This document shows, one piece after another, positions 44,171 through 56,810 of a stretch of 64,000 nt of DNA. Made by a program: the position numbers and the translations under genes. Source of the DNA: Balamuthia mandrillaris (taxonomy: Eukaryota > Discosea > Longamoebia > Balamuthiidae); the NCBI GenBank assembly GCA_031835245.1, contig JAVKOQ010000030.1:137501-201500 (forward strand), written 5' to 3'. Position 1 is the stretch's first letter; each line of letters begins with the position of its first letter. A model generated the notes under the pieces. The model saw nothing but the letters and a program-made list of their open reading frames with translations, was not told where the DNA came from and did not search any database.

Positions 44171-46686
44171 TCTCTTTCTCTTTCTCTGTTTTTTACCGAA
44201 ATAAATGCAGAGTCAAGGAGTCTATTGCGATGTGCGGGAGGCGTTGCAAGCAATCGAGCCGTACAAGTTAGGGAGCAAAAAACCGCGGAAGAAAGAATCA
44301 ACAAAACAAGAGCATGATGGAGAATGTGAAGAAACGGAGAAACAAATGGACTCTCTCATTGCTGATTGCATTCAACTTTTTGTGCAAGATCCACAATCAA
44401 ACAATGTTGAGGAGGACCGCGAATGGGAAGACCAGGGCAGCGCACAAGAATTATGTCGCAGCATTCTGAAGAAAAGTGGCTATTATGATGACCTCGAACA
44501 GGGCCAGACGTCTAGCTCGCAAACTTTGCTCTGGGTGGATAAGTACAAACCGCAGGACTCAAGGCAAGTGCTTTGTGATATTGCATGGAAAGACTTACCG
44601 ATGGATCCGGCTGCTTTTATCTCGGAGTGGCTCCGTGGCTGGAATGAAAATATACAAGACAACCGAACAAAGAAACAAAAAGCAGGTTTGCCTTTTTCGT
44701 ACTTCACTCTCATTGGTCGATTATTTTAATGCATTCAAAAACAAAGCAAAAATGAAAAAGGGCCGAAAGACAACCGTTCGAAACACTAAACTCCCGCATT
44801 GCAATGCACTTTTACTGAAAGGACGCACAGGAGCGTCCTGCAAAACAGCTATGGTCTATGCTTGTGCCCAGGAACACCACTACCGCATATTGGAGGTTAA
44901 CTCCGCGATGAGGAGAGACGGCCGGAAGATTATCCAGCTCTTTTCAGAAGCAACACAGTCGCACCATCTTTCTTGTGCTAAAACTGTATCATCACAGGAA
45001 CCACAAGAAACCTCGCCTTCGTTGGAGCATTCTCTTGTTCTATTCGAAGAGGTGGATGTCGTCTTTGATCAAGATAAGGGATTCTTCTCCGCTGTTGCTG
45101 CCCTCATCCGCGAATCAAAAAGGCCCATTGTTTTAACTTGCAATGGTCCCTCTCTCTCTCTCTCTCTCTCTCTCTTGCTTTCTATGCTCGGTTTTTATGC
45201 TCTTTGCCTTGCTGGTGGCGGCAGTCCTTCTCTTCTTTTTCTTCTTCTTCTTCCGCCCTCTTCTTCTTAGTATTAACTCTACTCTCCCCAGAACTTACTC
45301 CGGAAGTTCGCCAAGCGCTAGAATCAAATGGTATTAATATACTGCTGCTGGAATTCGAAGGCCCGTTGGAACGGGACTTGCTCCTCTACCTTCAACTAGT
45401 GTGTGCAGCAGAGCAAATGCCGATGCACGCTATCACCTCCGCTAGCGACGATCTTCGTTTATTAATTCAACACATGAAGCTAGACGTACGTCAGTTGTTG
45501 ATGACACTTCAGCTGTGGTGTTGTGAGAATAGTGCAACTTTGAAGAAAGATAAAAGAGCTTCTCAACAATCTCTGGAAGACAAGAAACTAGGGCTGGACT
45601 TTGGCCGAATGATTGGCTTTAGGAGATTAACCATCCTACAAGTTCTGTTTGGAATGGGAATGGAACAACAGCGGATAGACCCACAAGAAAGAGAAATCTT
45701 CTTGCGGCATGCCTTCGACCACAACTTCCAGCTAGATTTGTTGTGGCACAACTACTTGTCCATTTTTGAATGTCCGTCTTTGGATAACAGTCGTTTCACT
45801 TTTAAACCTCCAAAAGAGCTCCTTGAAAGGGAGGGCACCATCGACGACCGAGAAGAAGATGCCAGTTCAACAGCAAGCATTAAAGAGAAGGGTATGTAGT
45901 AACTCCGTTCCTTTGGCTTACTCTTGACAACTCACTTTCTATCTATCGGGCCTGAGACTAGTAGTTGATCTGCAATCTATCTCCAACCAAGACAGCACAA
46001 TGGATGTACTTGCCCTTGTCGCAGATAGTTTGTCCTATTGCGATCTCATAGACAGTTATTTCGATGTAAGTAGCTCATGCAGCAGACGATCCTCATGCAC
46101 GCTAACCATATGATTTGATTCTTGGATAAATTCTCTTTCAGAGCGCAGTTGAAATTGACCATGTTCTTCATGACGGTGTACCGGAAATCACTTTCGCCCA
46201 TCACTTGTGTGCTCAACTTCAAATAACGTCCGGAGGACAAGTGGGAACATTGCTTTCAGCGACTCAAACTCCATCCGTGCTTGCCGACCTACGTTGCAAG
46301 CAACCTTTTGGTTCAATTAGGCATGCATCTCTCTCCCTCTCTCCTTTTTCTTGTTTAACGGCAAAAACATGAACAGTGAACCTGCATGTTCAAAACATAG
46401 CAGAGATCGAGTAAATTTTGTGCACAGACGGATAAAAGAGCATTTAGTCCCGTTGCGGCAACGCGGTAGTCAAGAAGAGATGCTGGAATATATCTCATGG
46501 GTAGAGCACATGGTACTTCTGGACAAGGCTGCACCTCTACCCACCAAACGACGAAGGTTTGTATCTGTTATTGTACTTTTTTGTTTTTGTTTTGACAATT
46601 TAAAAAAAAGAAGCAGGAAAGGAAAACGTCATTTTACAGCTCCTCAATTACAATTTTTGTACTTAAATGAGCTTTGTTGGTCTTAA
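42711..46686 (+). CDS. ATAD5/ELG1-like PCNA unloader (RFC large-subunit family)
   Basis: This multi-exon gene codes for about 1,120 residues. A long Lys/Glu-rich N-terminus holds KGSLESFW, which fits a weak PCNA-binding (PIP-like) pattern. Then come LLWVDKYKP, the P-loop region LLKGRTGASCKTAMVYACAQ, the family stretch ILEVNSAMRRDGRKIIQLF with SEATQSHH, Walker B SLVLFEEVDVVFD and sensor 1 RPIVLTCN. The match to ATAD5/ELG1 around SEATQSH and FEEVDVVFD is strong. ELG1-RFC removes PCNA from DNA after replication. The Walker A is abnormal, with Cys before the Lys and one extra residue (GRTGASCKT against GPxGVGKT). The C-terminal RFC helical part continues to RRKGKRHFTAPQLQFLYLNE. Introns carry CT repeats (44137-44165, 45151-45175). 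GGTCGACG at 42632 is a partial promoter palindrome. Confidence 0.85.
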
Positions 46687-46806
46687 GCTTGCTTATTTAA
46701 ATGGAAGACAACTCCACTATCGGCATCTTGCACTCTCTCCCTCTCTCTCCCTCTCTCCCTCTCAGTAGCTACGTAGTATGACCGGAAGCCATGGATTTCT
46801 TTCATT

Positions 46807-47397
46807 TTACTCTTCTCGTTTGCGCAGCAGAAGTTTGGTGCCATTCTTTGGAGTGCCTGTCATCAAGTCTGTCATCATCTCAAGGAGGGTAGCTGGATTG
46901 GTGCCAGGTGGAACGTGCAGGCTGAATGACTTGACGACATTGGCTAACAAAAGTACCGCCTCCACCTCTGCAAACTTCATTCCTATGCAGCTCCTATTAA
47001 CCACATTATTACAGCAACTTATCAGCCTCATGAAAAGCATCGAGTCAGGGGTGGTGCAGCCGTACCGCCTGCCAAGAGAGAAAGGAGCGAAGGCATATGG
47101 GTTTACACTATTTCCACATTCTTCGCTCTTCAAGAATCTTTCAGGTTTGAATAGATCAGGGTCCAGCCAGTTATTGTCATTCCGGTGGAGCGCTAGCACT
47201 GACATCATTATAGTGGTATATAGTGGACCGAAGGTTAGTACCTTCTCTCTCTTTGGTTGGAAACGATACCCGCAATCTCTTTCTCTTTCTCTCTTGCCCT
47301 CTATTCCTTGTTGTGAAGTGCCGCAAGAGTTAGAGTGTAGGCGCGACTTGGACTTTTGTACACAAGAGGCGCCTTTCCACACTACTTGCGGCATCAC
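46807..47397 (-). pseudogene. C-terminal fragment of a cytochrome P450
   Basis: Two exons (about 47265-47070 and 46995-46807) code for a P450 C-terminus: VLTFGPLYTTIMMSVLALHR, DPDLFKPERF, and the heme loop split by an intron, FAPFSLGRR joined to SCIGMKFAEVEA. The heme-ligating Cys is present. The upstream ExxR helix, I-helix and membrane anchor were not found on the minus strand up to 48 kb. Either the 5' part is diverged beyond recognition or this is a truncated copy. A CT tract (46733-46760) lies between it and the ELG1 gene. Confidence 0.65.
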
Positions 47398-47941
47398 TTG
47401 GATCGGAGAGGAACTCGGCCAAACGCTTCTTCTTGCCCATCACGGTGGTATCAGCAACAACAAGAAAAGGAGGAACAAGAAGCCAAGGGAAAGCGCTTGA
47501 GGCACAACTCACTCTCTTCGGCCTCTCCAAGACCTCTAAGAGCGAGGGCGAGGGTGAGGGCGAAGTAGAGGGAAAGGACAAGCATAAACGTGCAGAAGAA
47601 GCTGCTCGGCGACGCCGTTTTGATGCGGCTTGTTGTGCTCGCCTTCTTTCAAGTTTCTCTTGAGCTTCTTCTTGTCGCTGCTGTTCCTCTTGTTCCTTCT
47701 CCTCCCTTTCTCGTTTTTTTTGCGCCCAGTTGTCGGTTCATCTTTTTTTTTTTTGGGTTGTGTCTACAAAAAATAAGTAGGAGGAAAACGCACACCGACT
47801 GCAGATCAACCGTGACGGAAGCGCTCGACCTTTTTGTCGAAGACTTCTGATTCGAGCGGACGCTTAGCGGGGATGAACCCGATGCAGGGGCCGGTGGAGA
47901 GCAGGACAGAGGCCACGCGCATGGATAGCCAGGCCATAAAG
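47398..47941. other. Unresolved stretch, charged open frames on both strands
   Basis: Open frames of 70-90 codons exist on both strands (plus: KHKRAEEAARRRRFDAA near 47580-47630; minus: MGKKKRLAEFLSDPSD from about 47432). None joins convincingly to the P450 fragment or to the nuclease-kinase gene. The first exon of the latter may lie here, since ATGs at 47834, 47874 and 47921 are open into the coiled-coil exon but in another frame. Confidence 0.35.
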
Positions 47942-50536
47942 ACTCCAGGAAGTAGAGCAAAAAATCCAGGAGGTAGAGGAGAAAATCCAGGAGGTAGAGG
48001 AGAAAGTCCAGGAGGTGAAGACGGAAATACGGGCGGAGTCGGACGAGCTCTTGCGCAGCGCGGCTACAGCCCTACTGCCCTCCTTAGTGCAGCGACAAGT
48101 GATGTTGCATGCTCTTCTCAATACCCTCACTGAAAGGCTGCAAGAACATTATGGTATGGTTTTTGTTGGTCATTATGGTGGTGCAGTAGAACTAAAACAC
48201 CAACCAAACCAAAAAAAACAAACAAACAAACACGCAAAAGGGACCGATCGTGGTACTGCCGCGTCCACTAGCTCTGGTCTAGAGGCTCCCTTTTCAAATC
48301 TCCATGTGAGCCTACTAGAAAAAGGCAAAGGTGAGCGTTCCCTCCTCTTGTCGTATTTTACTCGCTAATTTCCGTTCCCTTCACCAAACCTTTCCACTAC
48401 CTTGTCCTTTTCTCACCGCTTGTCTCTTTCACTGGTAAGATCCAACACCTGCCACAGGCAGTCCACTCCGGCCTGTGACTAATGTCGGTAGGTTCCTACC
48501 CTTCCCTCTGACTCTTATGTGTGTTTTTTGTCCCTAAAGGGTTGCGTCAATGCATTCCAGACATTAAACGGCTGGAAGAAAGAATGATGGGCGAAGTGCA
48601 AAAGGCCACAAGCGAAATGCAAAAGGCCACAAGCGAAATGCAAAAGGCCACTCACAGGGACAGGACAGAACGTGCGTCCATACCCATTATTTCCTTTTCG
48701 CTTTGAATTTTTACAAGCAACCACATGATGATAATAACCACAAAAACACCAGGGAGTACTCCGTCAACTTTTGCAGAGAGATACCAGCGATTACCAGTGA
48801 AGAACAAAGTGGTTGAGCCATGGTTCCCTATCCGCCGCAACCAACGAAAAGCAAAGGGGGGTAAACCATTATTTCCTCCTCGTGGGTATCCTGACGCAGG
48901 CGCGTCTGAAAGTAAGGTCGTTCAGCCCTACTGGTCAAGTCAACTGAAGCTCCTTGTGAAGCTCTTTCCGGATCTGCCTATCACCTTGGTGGATACTTAC
49001 AACAAGGTGTCTTTCGGCAGGCGCAAGCCAGACGTTGTGGGCTACTTGAAGGGCAAACCAAAGAGCATATTTTACATCACATTGCTGGGCGATGTCAAAG
49101 CAAGGCGTACAGCGACAAAGGAGGACTTTGACGATTCTGAGAAGGGTCATCTACACTCCTTCCTCGAAGAGCTCCTGCTTGAATACCAGCCCTACCGTAG
49201 TGTGGTGAATGGGTTCCTTACGGATGGCTGTCTAATCCAGTTCTTCCGTCTACAGAAGCTCCCAACCGCAGATAAGTGGACCGAGAGCCCCATCCTTCAT
49301 CTACACAGCGATGGTGGCAAGTGGCTACTAGGACTGCTTCAGAGCAACAAAGCTGCACACGGTTTACCAGAAGACATCGTCATCGATGAAGAGCCAGTCA
49401 TCATGAATGAGCTTCTTGGCATCGGCGGGTCTGCTGTCGTGTACAGCGGCCAGTACAAAGGTATTTCCCCGAGTTTTACAACAACAAACAACAATAGATG
49501 AGTTCATGATTACTAATGATGATCATGATGGTAATAGGTGATACAGTGGTCGTTAAAAGGTTCAACTCGGCGGACAATATATATCACTTGCAGAATGAAA
49601 AACGCTGCCTGGAGGAGGTCCAAGACTTGGTGCCTTCGGTCCCAAAACTCGTTGCTGATGATGAGGAGCAGCTTGTGCTGTTACTTAGTCCTGTCGGAGG
49701 ACACTTTGCTTCTCGGCTTTCCCACTGTACCAACCGCAATACTGTATGTCCATTATCATTATCATCATTATCATTATCAGTTCTTATTATTTTCAAACTG
49801 ACAGAGCCACGACCGCCAGACAATGCTTGCCATGGCAGATGATTTCTGTCAACTGGTGAATATTCTTGAGCAGGTCCACCACAACTATGGATTGGTCCAT
49901 CGGGACGTGCGTCTATCCAACTGCTTTCGACATCTAGACACTGGAACGGTAATGTTGTCCTCATTCTCTCTTCTTCTGTTCTCTTCCTTCTTGCCGTGTG
50001 ACTGGAACTAACATTAGCCGACTTGTTCAACTACACTACCCCTTGTGTTTGTGTCTCATCATCACCATTGAATTTATGACACCTCTCATCAGGTATTTCT
50101 TAATGACTGGGGCTGCGCAACTAAAGTGGGAAAAAAGGTGAAGTTCTCTGGTGCCTTGCAATATGCCCCAGAGCATGTTATTCAGTGCTGGCACTTGAAT
50201 AAGACCTATGAACCTACCTTTGCTCATGACCTAGAGATGGTAGTGAAGAGTGTCTTCCAGACTCTATTCTTCACCACCTTTGAGGAAATACGTGTAGAAG
50301 AGAAGGCAGAAAAGATCATCAAGTTTTGGCGTTACCATTTGGCACCAACAATTTGGTCCTCCATGCTGACTACTGCCCAAAAGGGAGATTATGAATCACT
50401 CAGGAAACAAATTCGAGACCTCCTGCCTGGTACTTATCACTCACCACATATGTTTTATTTCCAATCAACTGACCAATTGCTTTCCTTCCTCAAGGAAGTA
50501 CAAATGCTGGTTGAACCAATAGTTGTGCAAGAATAA
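47942..50536 (+). CDS. Coiled coil-PD-(D/E)XK nuclease-protein kinase (Crinkler/CR-type effector layout)
   Basis: Exons run 47942-48153 (5' end uncertain), 48241-48330, 48440-48487, 48540-48671, 48777-49460, 49538-49743, 49805-49948 and 50093-50536. All junctions keep frame. The start codon is not resolved. Two heptad arrays (QEVEEKI x4; EMQKATS x3) predict coiled coils. Exon 5 has a PD-(D/E)XK-like core: YNKVSFGRRKPDVVGY, then ITLLGDVKAR (D..DxK). A small kinase domain follows: IGGSAVVYSG, VVVKRF, LVHRDVRLSN, and LNDWG where DFG is usual. This nuclease-kinase pairing is the layout described for CR (Crinkler-RHS type) effectors, found in oomycetes, chytrids and various free-living protists, where the role may be defence or inter-organism conflict. 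The gene looks whole from exon 2 on. Introns are short and free of microsatellites, unlike the neighbours. Function is inference. Confidence 0.7.
47944..48027 (+). repeat. Four 21-base in-frame repeats (heptad coiled coil)
   Basis: Four tandem 21-mers at 47944, 47965, 47986 and 48007 code for LQEVEQK, IQEVEEK, IQEVEEK and VQEVKTE. The middle two are identical at DNA level, so the array is young. Hydrophobic residues at positions 1 and 4 fit a coiled coil. Confidence 0.8.
48593..48655 (+). repeat. Three 21-base in-frame repeats (EMQKATS)
   Basis: Tandem 21-mers at 48593, 48614 and 48635 code for EVQKATS, EMQKATS and EMQKATH. They have the same unit length as the upstream array but a different sequence, showing repeated heptad-length expansion in one gene. 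Confidence 0.8.
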
Positions 50537-51795
50537 CTCTTTGTATACCTCCTTAGCCATGCATGGATTTTGACAGCTGGTGTTCTCATGCTCATATTGT
50601 TGTTGTTCTTTATTTTGCTGAGAAAAAGATCTTGATACTTCAATAAAACACTACCAAAAATGTTCACAGTAAATAAAGACTTTCCTAACCTCTACTGGCG
50701 AAATATTTGGGCATATCTCCAACAGATGAATGTGGAATATCTAGCTGGATTTCCAGAGAATAGAGTTAAGGGAATAGAAAAAAGTAAAGTTAATTAAGGT
50801 TATTTTTTTTAAAGGAAAAAAAACAAAGGTCAAAGTTCCAAACACACATTAACTTAAAACAAGAAATATGGTCCTCTCTTTGGTGACGCCATGTAATCAC
50901 TAAGCAGTTGAAGTTTTTAAGTCGTCCTATAGCATGTTCCACTTTAACTTGATGATTACCAATCTCTTAATTGTACTCGAGCAACAAAGGAGAAAGTTCA
51001 CCTTTGTAAGGAGTCACAAAGCAAGGCTCAAAAACACATGCTTTGTCACTTAGTAATTTGTGCTGCCTTCACAGGCCCATTTCTTGCAATGGTCGAGTCA
51101 TGAACACGACCAGGAAAGCGTCCATTCACCCAGGTAAAAAGCTCTGTTTTCAAGTCCAACACAAGTTCATACTTCAGTGTATGTCACTTTTTTTTCCCCT
51201 GGGTAGTAGATTCACTGTCGTTTTAAGCCAATAGGACATTCAGTTGAACCAACAATAGTTGTTGTACTGCTGAGATTAAAATGCTTTTTTATTTGTTTGA
51301 CTTGTTTTTTCTTATTTTATTTTTTTTTTTACAAACAAAAAACAAAAACAAAAAACCTGAAACATTTCAGCCAGTTTTGTTGATAAAGCTCTAATAAAAA
51401 TAAAAGGTCCAAAGTAAATACTTTTGTTGCAAAGGTCTTTCAAAAGTACATGTTTTCAACAGTGTCCATGCTAAAAGAGCCGTTTCAAAGGACACACCAA
51501 AGTGGGCACTGCAAGTTGTGACAGAATAAAAAAGTGTCTCAGTAGTTGTAATAAACACAAACAATTCTTATTCTTTCATCTTTTTCTCTCCTTTCTTCTT
51601 TCTTCTTTCTTTTCTCTTCCATTAAATGCAAATATAGAGAGTTTATCATATTTATCAAGATAGTAACAGCTCAAAGGAAATGTACTTATATACAGATCTG
51701 GCTAAATGAGATAATGTTCTTATTTATTTGAGTAACTATGAGAAGAATGAAGAGTGCTAGTACTACCATCAGTTTGTTAGCCATGGCACTGATAA
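50537..51795. other. AT-rich gene-poor gap
   Basis: About 1.26 kb with no supported gene on either strand. It has A/T runs (for example 51310-51355), AATAAA-like signals just after the nuclease-kinase stop (50641, 50673), and a TTCTTTCTTC stretch near 51595 that may lead into the next transcript. No known mobile element ends were seen. Confidence 0.5.
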
Positions 51796-52210
51796 ATGCC
51801 TCTCTCTCTCATTTTCTTGTTCTTGCCACATTTTCTTCCACATTTCAAGCATTTACTATTACTACACTCTACTACAAGGAGCAAAAGCAAAAGCAGCAGC
51901 AGCAGCAGCAGCAAAAGCAAGAACAAGAGTAAAGCTAGCAGCAGCTCTGCTAATGCAAACATTCCAACAGACCAGTTATACAATGCAGCTGCTATTGTGC
52001 ATGTAAAGGACTTGCCTGAGCTGGATGCTATATCACCACTCGCGGCTGATTGGTAAGTTGTTTGTTTATTTGTTTGTTTGTTTGTTTGTTTGTTTGTTTC
52101 ATAGGAAAGGAACAACTCACCACTCACTACCAACCTCCTCCCACTTACTCTCTTTTTAACATTTTCTCTTTCTTTCTCTCTCTTTTTCTCTTTCTTTGTT
52201 TCTCTTTATT

Positions 52211-52245
<35 letters not shown>

Positions 52246-52634
52246 TTCTCTCTCTGTCATTCTCCAGGGATTTACAATATGTGGATCAATTGGATAACAA
52301 AACATGGCAGCCTATCCATACCACCTCTACCCAAGTCAGCAATATAGAAATGAAGAAGGAGAAGCATCGTGCCAAACGCCATTCTGTTAGGCACCAAAAA
52401 GCCATGGACAAGCTGGCTCAGAAGAGCAGTGAGCTGCAGCAAGATATCTCTGTTGATGCCAGCCCCTGTATTGACTTGACAGAGTTTTTTGGGCCTGACC
52501 TTCACTCTTTTGCTGCTGTAGACCAGAGTAGTTTGGATGATGCGGAGTTTAGTCTTGATGATGGCAGTATCCTGGGTGGTGGTGGCGTGTTGATGGGGAT
52601 AAACCCTGCGGATAAAGAAAGGGACGGCACGTAA
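51796..52634 (+). CDS. Unrecognised small protein with Ser/Lys-rich N-terminus
   Basis: Two exons (51796-52053 and 52268-52634) join in frame at DW|D (donor GTAAGT, acceptor CTCCAG), about 208 residues. The N-terminus is hydrophobic (LSLIFLFLPHFLPHF), then Ser/Lys repeats from an AGC/AAA-rich tract at 51885-51930. The body reads as ordinary protein: TDQLYNAAAIVHVKDLPELD, YVDQLDNKTWQPIH and CIDLTEFFGPDLHSFAAVD. I do not recognise a family. The intron holds a (TTTG)n tract (52060-52100) and CT repeats (52205-52260). The start is uncertain because another ATG at 51738 opens a different frame. Confidence 0.5.
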
Positions 52635-52752
52635 GCGACTCTGGGTTTATTCACAAGAAAAGAGGTGTGGACCAAAGTGTGTGCTTTGAGTGTGTCGCGA
52701 GGAAAAAGGGAAAATAAAGAGGGGTGAGAGAATTCGGGGTATCCAGGGAAAG

Positions 52753-52760
52753 TGTCGACA
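52753..52760. promoter_or_regulatory. TGTCGACA promoter palindrome
   Basis: The exact octamer lies ten bases before the ATG at 52770. This is the main reason for treating 52770-53349 as its own gene rather than as an exon of the previous one. Confidence 0.5.
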
Positions 52761-52769
52761 GGAAGTCAT

Positions 52770-53349
52770 AATGACGCGAATTGTTGGTTTTCCAACAGGT
52801 GGTGGTGGTGGTGGTGATAGTGGCAGTGGAAATGCTACCTCAGCTGGTGTGTTCACAGACACAATGGACCTAGCAGCAACAGCAGAAACAGCGCAGCAAA
52901 AACCAAGCTCAACAAAGCTCCCAAGAGCTATGTCTTCCTCTGCCTCTTCCTCTCCTGTGACGAGCAAGAAGCCACGGAAAGCAGATGATGATCAACTGTT
53001 GTTGGAAAAAAAGAAAAAAAAGCAGCAGCAGAAGCAGAAACAGAAGGACAAGGAGAAGCAGAAGCAAAAGCAACAGCAGCAGAAAAAGAAGAAGGAGAAG
53101 GAAAAGGAAAAGGAGAAGCAAAAGCAGAAGCAACAGCAGAAAAAGAAAGAGAAGGAAAAGGAACAGGAGAAGGAGAAGCAGAAACAACAGCAGAAAAAGA
53201 AACAAAAGAAGACTATGGCCACCGAGTTAGAGGAGTCCGAGGCCTCATCCGCATCAGAGGCATCAGATAAGTCGAAGGAGTTAGAGACCTCATCTGAGTC
53301 AGAGGCATCAGATAAGTCACGCTTTGGTGGCAAAATAGCACAAAAATAA
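52770..53349 (+). CDS. Lys/Gln-rich low-complexity protein, hypothetical
   Basis: A single frame of 193 codons starts MTRIVGFPTGG. A Gly run, a short Ser/Ala region (SSTKLPRAMSSSASS), then about 75 residues of K/Q/E repeats, and an acidic Ser-rich end with a duplicated EASDKS unit (53255-53330) follow. It is probably disordered. No domain is seen. The start is chosen from the TGTCGACA palindrome ten bases upstream; the frame also extends further 5'. Splicing of the preceding gene into this frame was tested by eye and does not keep phase. Confidence 0.4.
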
Positions 53350-53372
53350 TAGGTTGTTATAAATACATATTA

Positions 53373-53451
53373 GGGTGGGTAAATTACCTGAGGGGTGGGA
53401 CGTTTACCGAAGGGGTGGGACTTTTAGCGTTGTGGGGTGGGACGTTTACCC
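53373..53451. repeat. Short degenerate tandem repeat of GGGGTGGGACGTTTACC
   Basis: About four imperfect copies of a 19-21 base unit are present: GGGTGGGTAAATTACC, GGGGTGGGACGTTTACC, GGGGTGGGACTTTTAGC and GGGGTGGGACGTTTACC. They lie just after the stop of the Lys/Gln-rich gene. The G-rich strand is the sense strand. Confidence 0.75.
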
Positions 53452-53808
53452 GATTCGCGTAGTCCCTATACCACCACCACTCCCGCTCCCTCCGTAGAAC
53501 CCAGCGGACTCTCCTCCTCCTTCGCCATTACCGCGATACATTGTTGGGAGGCAATGTGGAGCCTTTTTTATGCCACACAACTTGAGCTCCTTTTGTCCTT
53601 GGCTGGCTGCTCATAAAAATAATATTTTGTCGACAAATGACACGTCATTTTCACCATAAAGAGCAATATATGAGGTAATTCTTACTATAAAAAGAAATAG
53701 TGACATCATAATTTCCATAAAAAGTCCAACGAGAGTCACATTCTTACTATAAAAAGAAATATTTCTATTACAAACCAAAAGAAAAAGAAAAAGAAAAAGA
53801 AAAAAGAA
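53452..53808. promoter_or_regulatory. Upstream region of the branched-chain aminotransferase
   Basis: The region contains TGTCGACA at 53628-53635 within TTTTGTCGACAAA, 174 bases before the ATG. It also contains two copies of TTCTTACTATAAAAAGAAAT (about 53679 and 53741) and related CCATAAA units near 53654 and 53716. The ATAAAAAG copies could serve as TATA-like elements. No gene is seen. Confidence 0.45.
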
Positions 53809-56076
<2,268 letters not shown>

Positions 56077-56112
56077 ACAACATTTTCGCAAAAGGAAAAA
56101 AAAAAAATACCG

Positions 56113-56177
56113 TGTCGACAACAATATATGGCGATGATCTCAAATGTGACGTCACAGATCTATTCACACTGACGTCA
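56113..56177. promoter_or_regulatory. TGTCGACA plus two TGACGTCA (CRE) sites upstream of TrpD
   Basis: TGTCGACA lies at 56113-56120, and CRE/bZIP palindromes TGACGTCA lie at 56147-56154 and 56170-56177. All are in the gap after the aminotransferase stop. Both element types occur together only here in the window. CRE-like sites are used by Gcn4/ATF-type factors that control amino-acid synthesis genes in fungi; that link is by analogy. Confidence 0.55.
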
Positions 56178-56337
56178 TCATGAAGTCCTGCACAACTGCT
56201 TGAGTGATTGTGCACTGCTTTCTTCGTCGGAATTAGAGCTCAAGCAAACCGACAATATTAGGAGTCGAACTGGCGGCAGCGGTGAGACATGCCAGGACGA
56301 CATGAAAATAACGCACACAAAAAAAACTGCAATAAAA

Positions 56338-56707
56338 ATGAACGACAGCGAGACACGGCGATGTCTTCGGCTGCTGATGGACCACAACCAAAGCGGGTCC
56401 TCCCCCTCCACGGGCGGAGATCTTGCCGCGCCTCTCTCCGCCGAGCAGCTGGCCACCTGCCTGCGTGAAATCATCTCAGGGCAGGTGCCTCCCTCTTTGA
56501 TCGGCTCCTTTCTCGTGGCGCTGCAGTGCTCCCGCGTGATAGAGTCCTCCCCGCGGTTGCTGCTCTCCTGCGCTGAGGCCATGGAGTCGTTTGCGGTCCC
56601 ATGTGAGGACCTGTCGGAGGGGGGCACGGTCAAAGTGTTGGACGTGGTTGGCACCGGCGGCGACGGCTATGACACGTTTAACATTTCCACTGCTGCTGCT
56701 TTGTAAT

Positions 56708-56755
<48 letters not shown>

Positions 56756-56779
56756 GTCTTCTTTCTTTCTCTCTTCTCA

Positions 56780-56810
<31 letters not shown>

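Noticed and set aside
46778-47500. 240-codon plus-strand frame over the P450 fragment
   Set aside because: The minus strand has P450 heme-loop and PERF-region motifs; the plus frame has none.
52690-53349. The Lys/Gln-rich frame as the third exon of the gene at 51796
   Set aside because: The donor at 52630 and the acceptors near 52762 or 52799 do not restore frame, and a TGTCGACA site lies just before a separate ATG.
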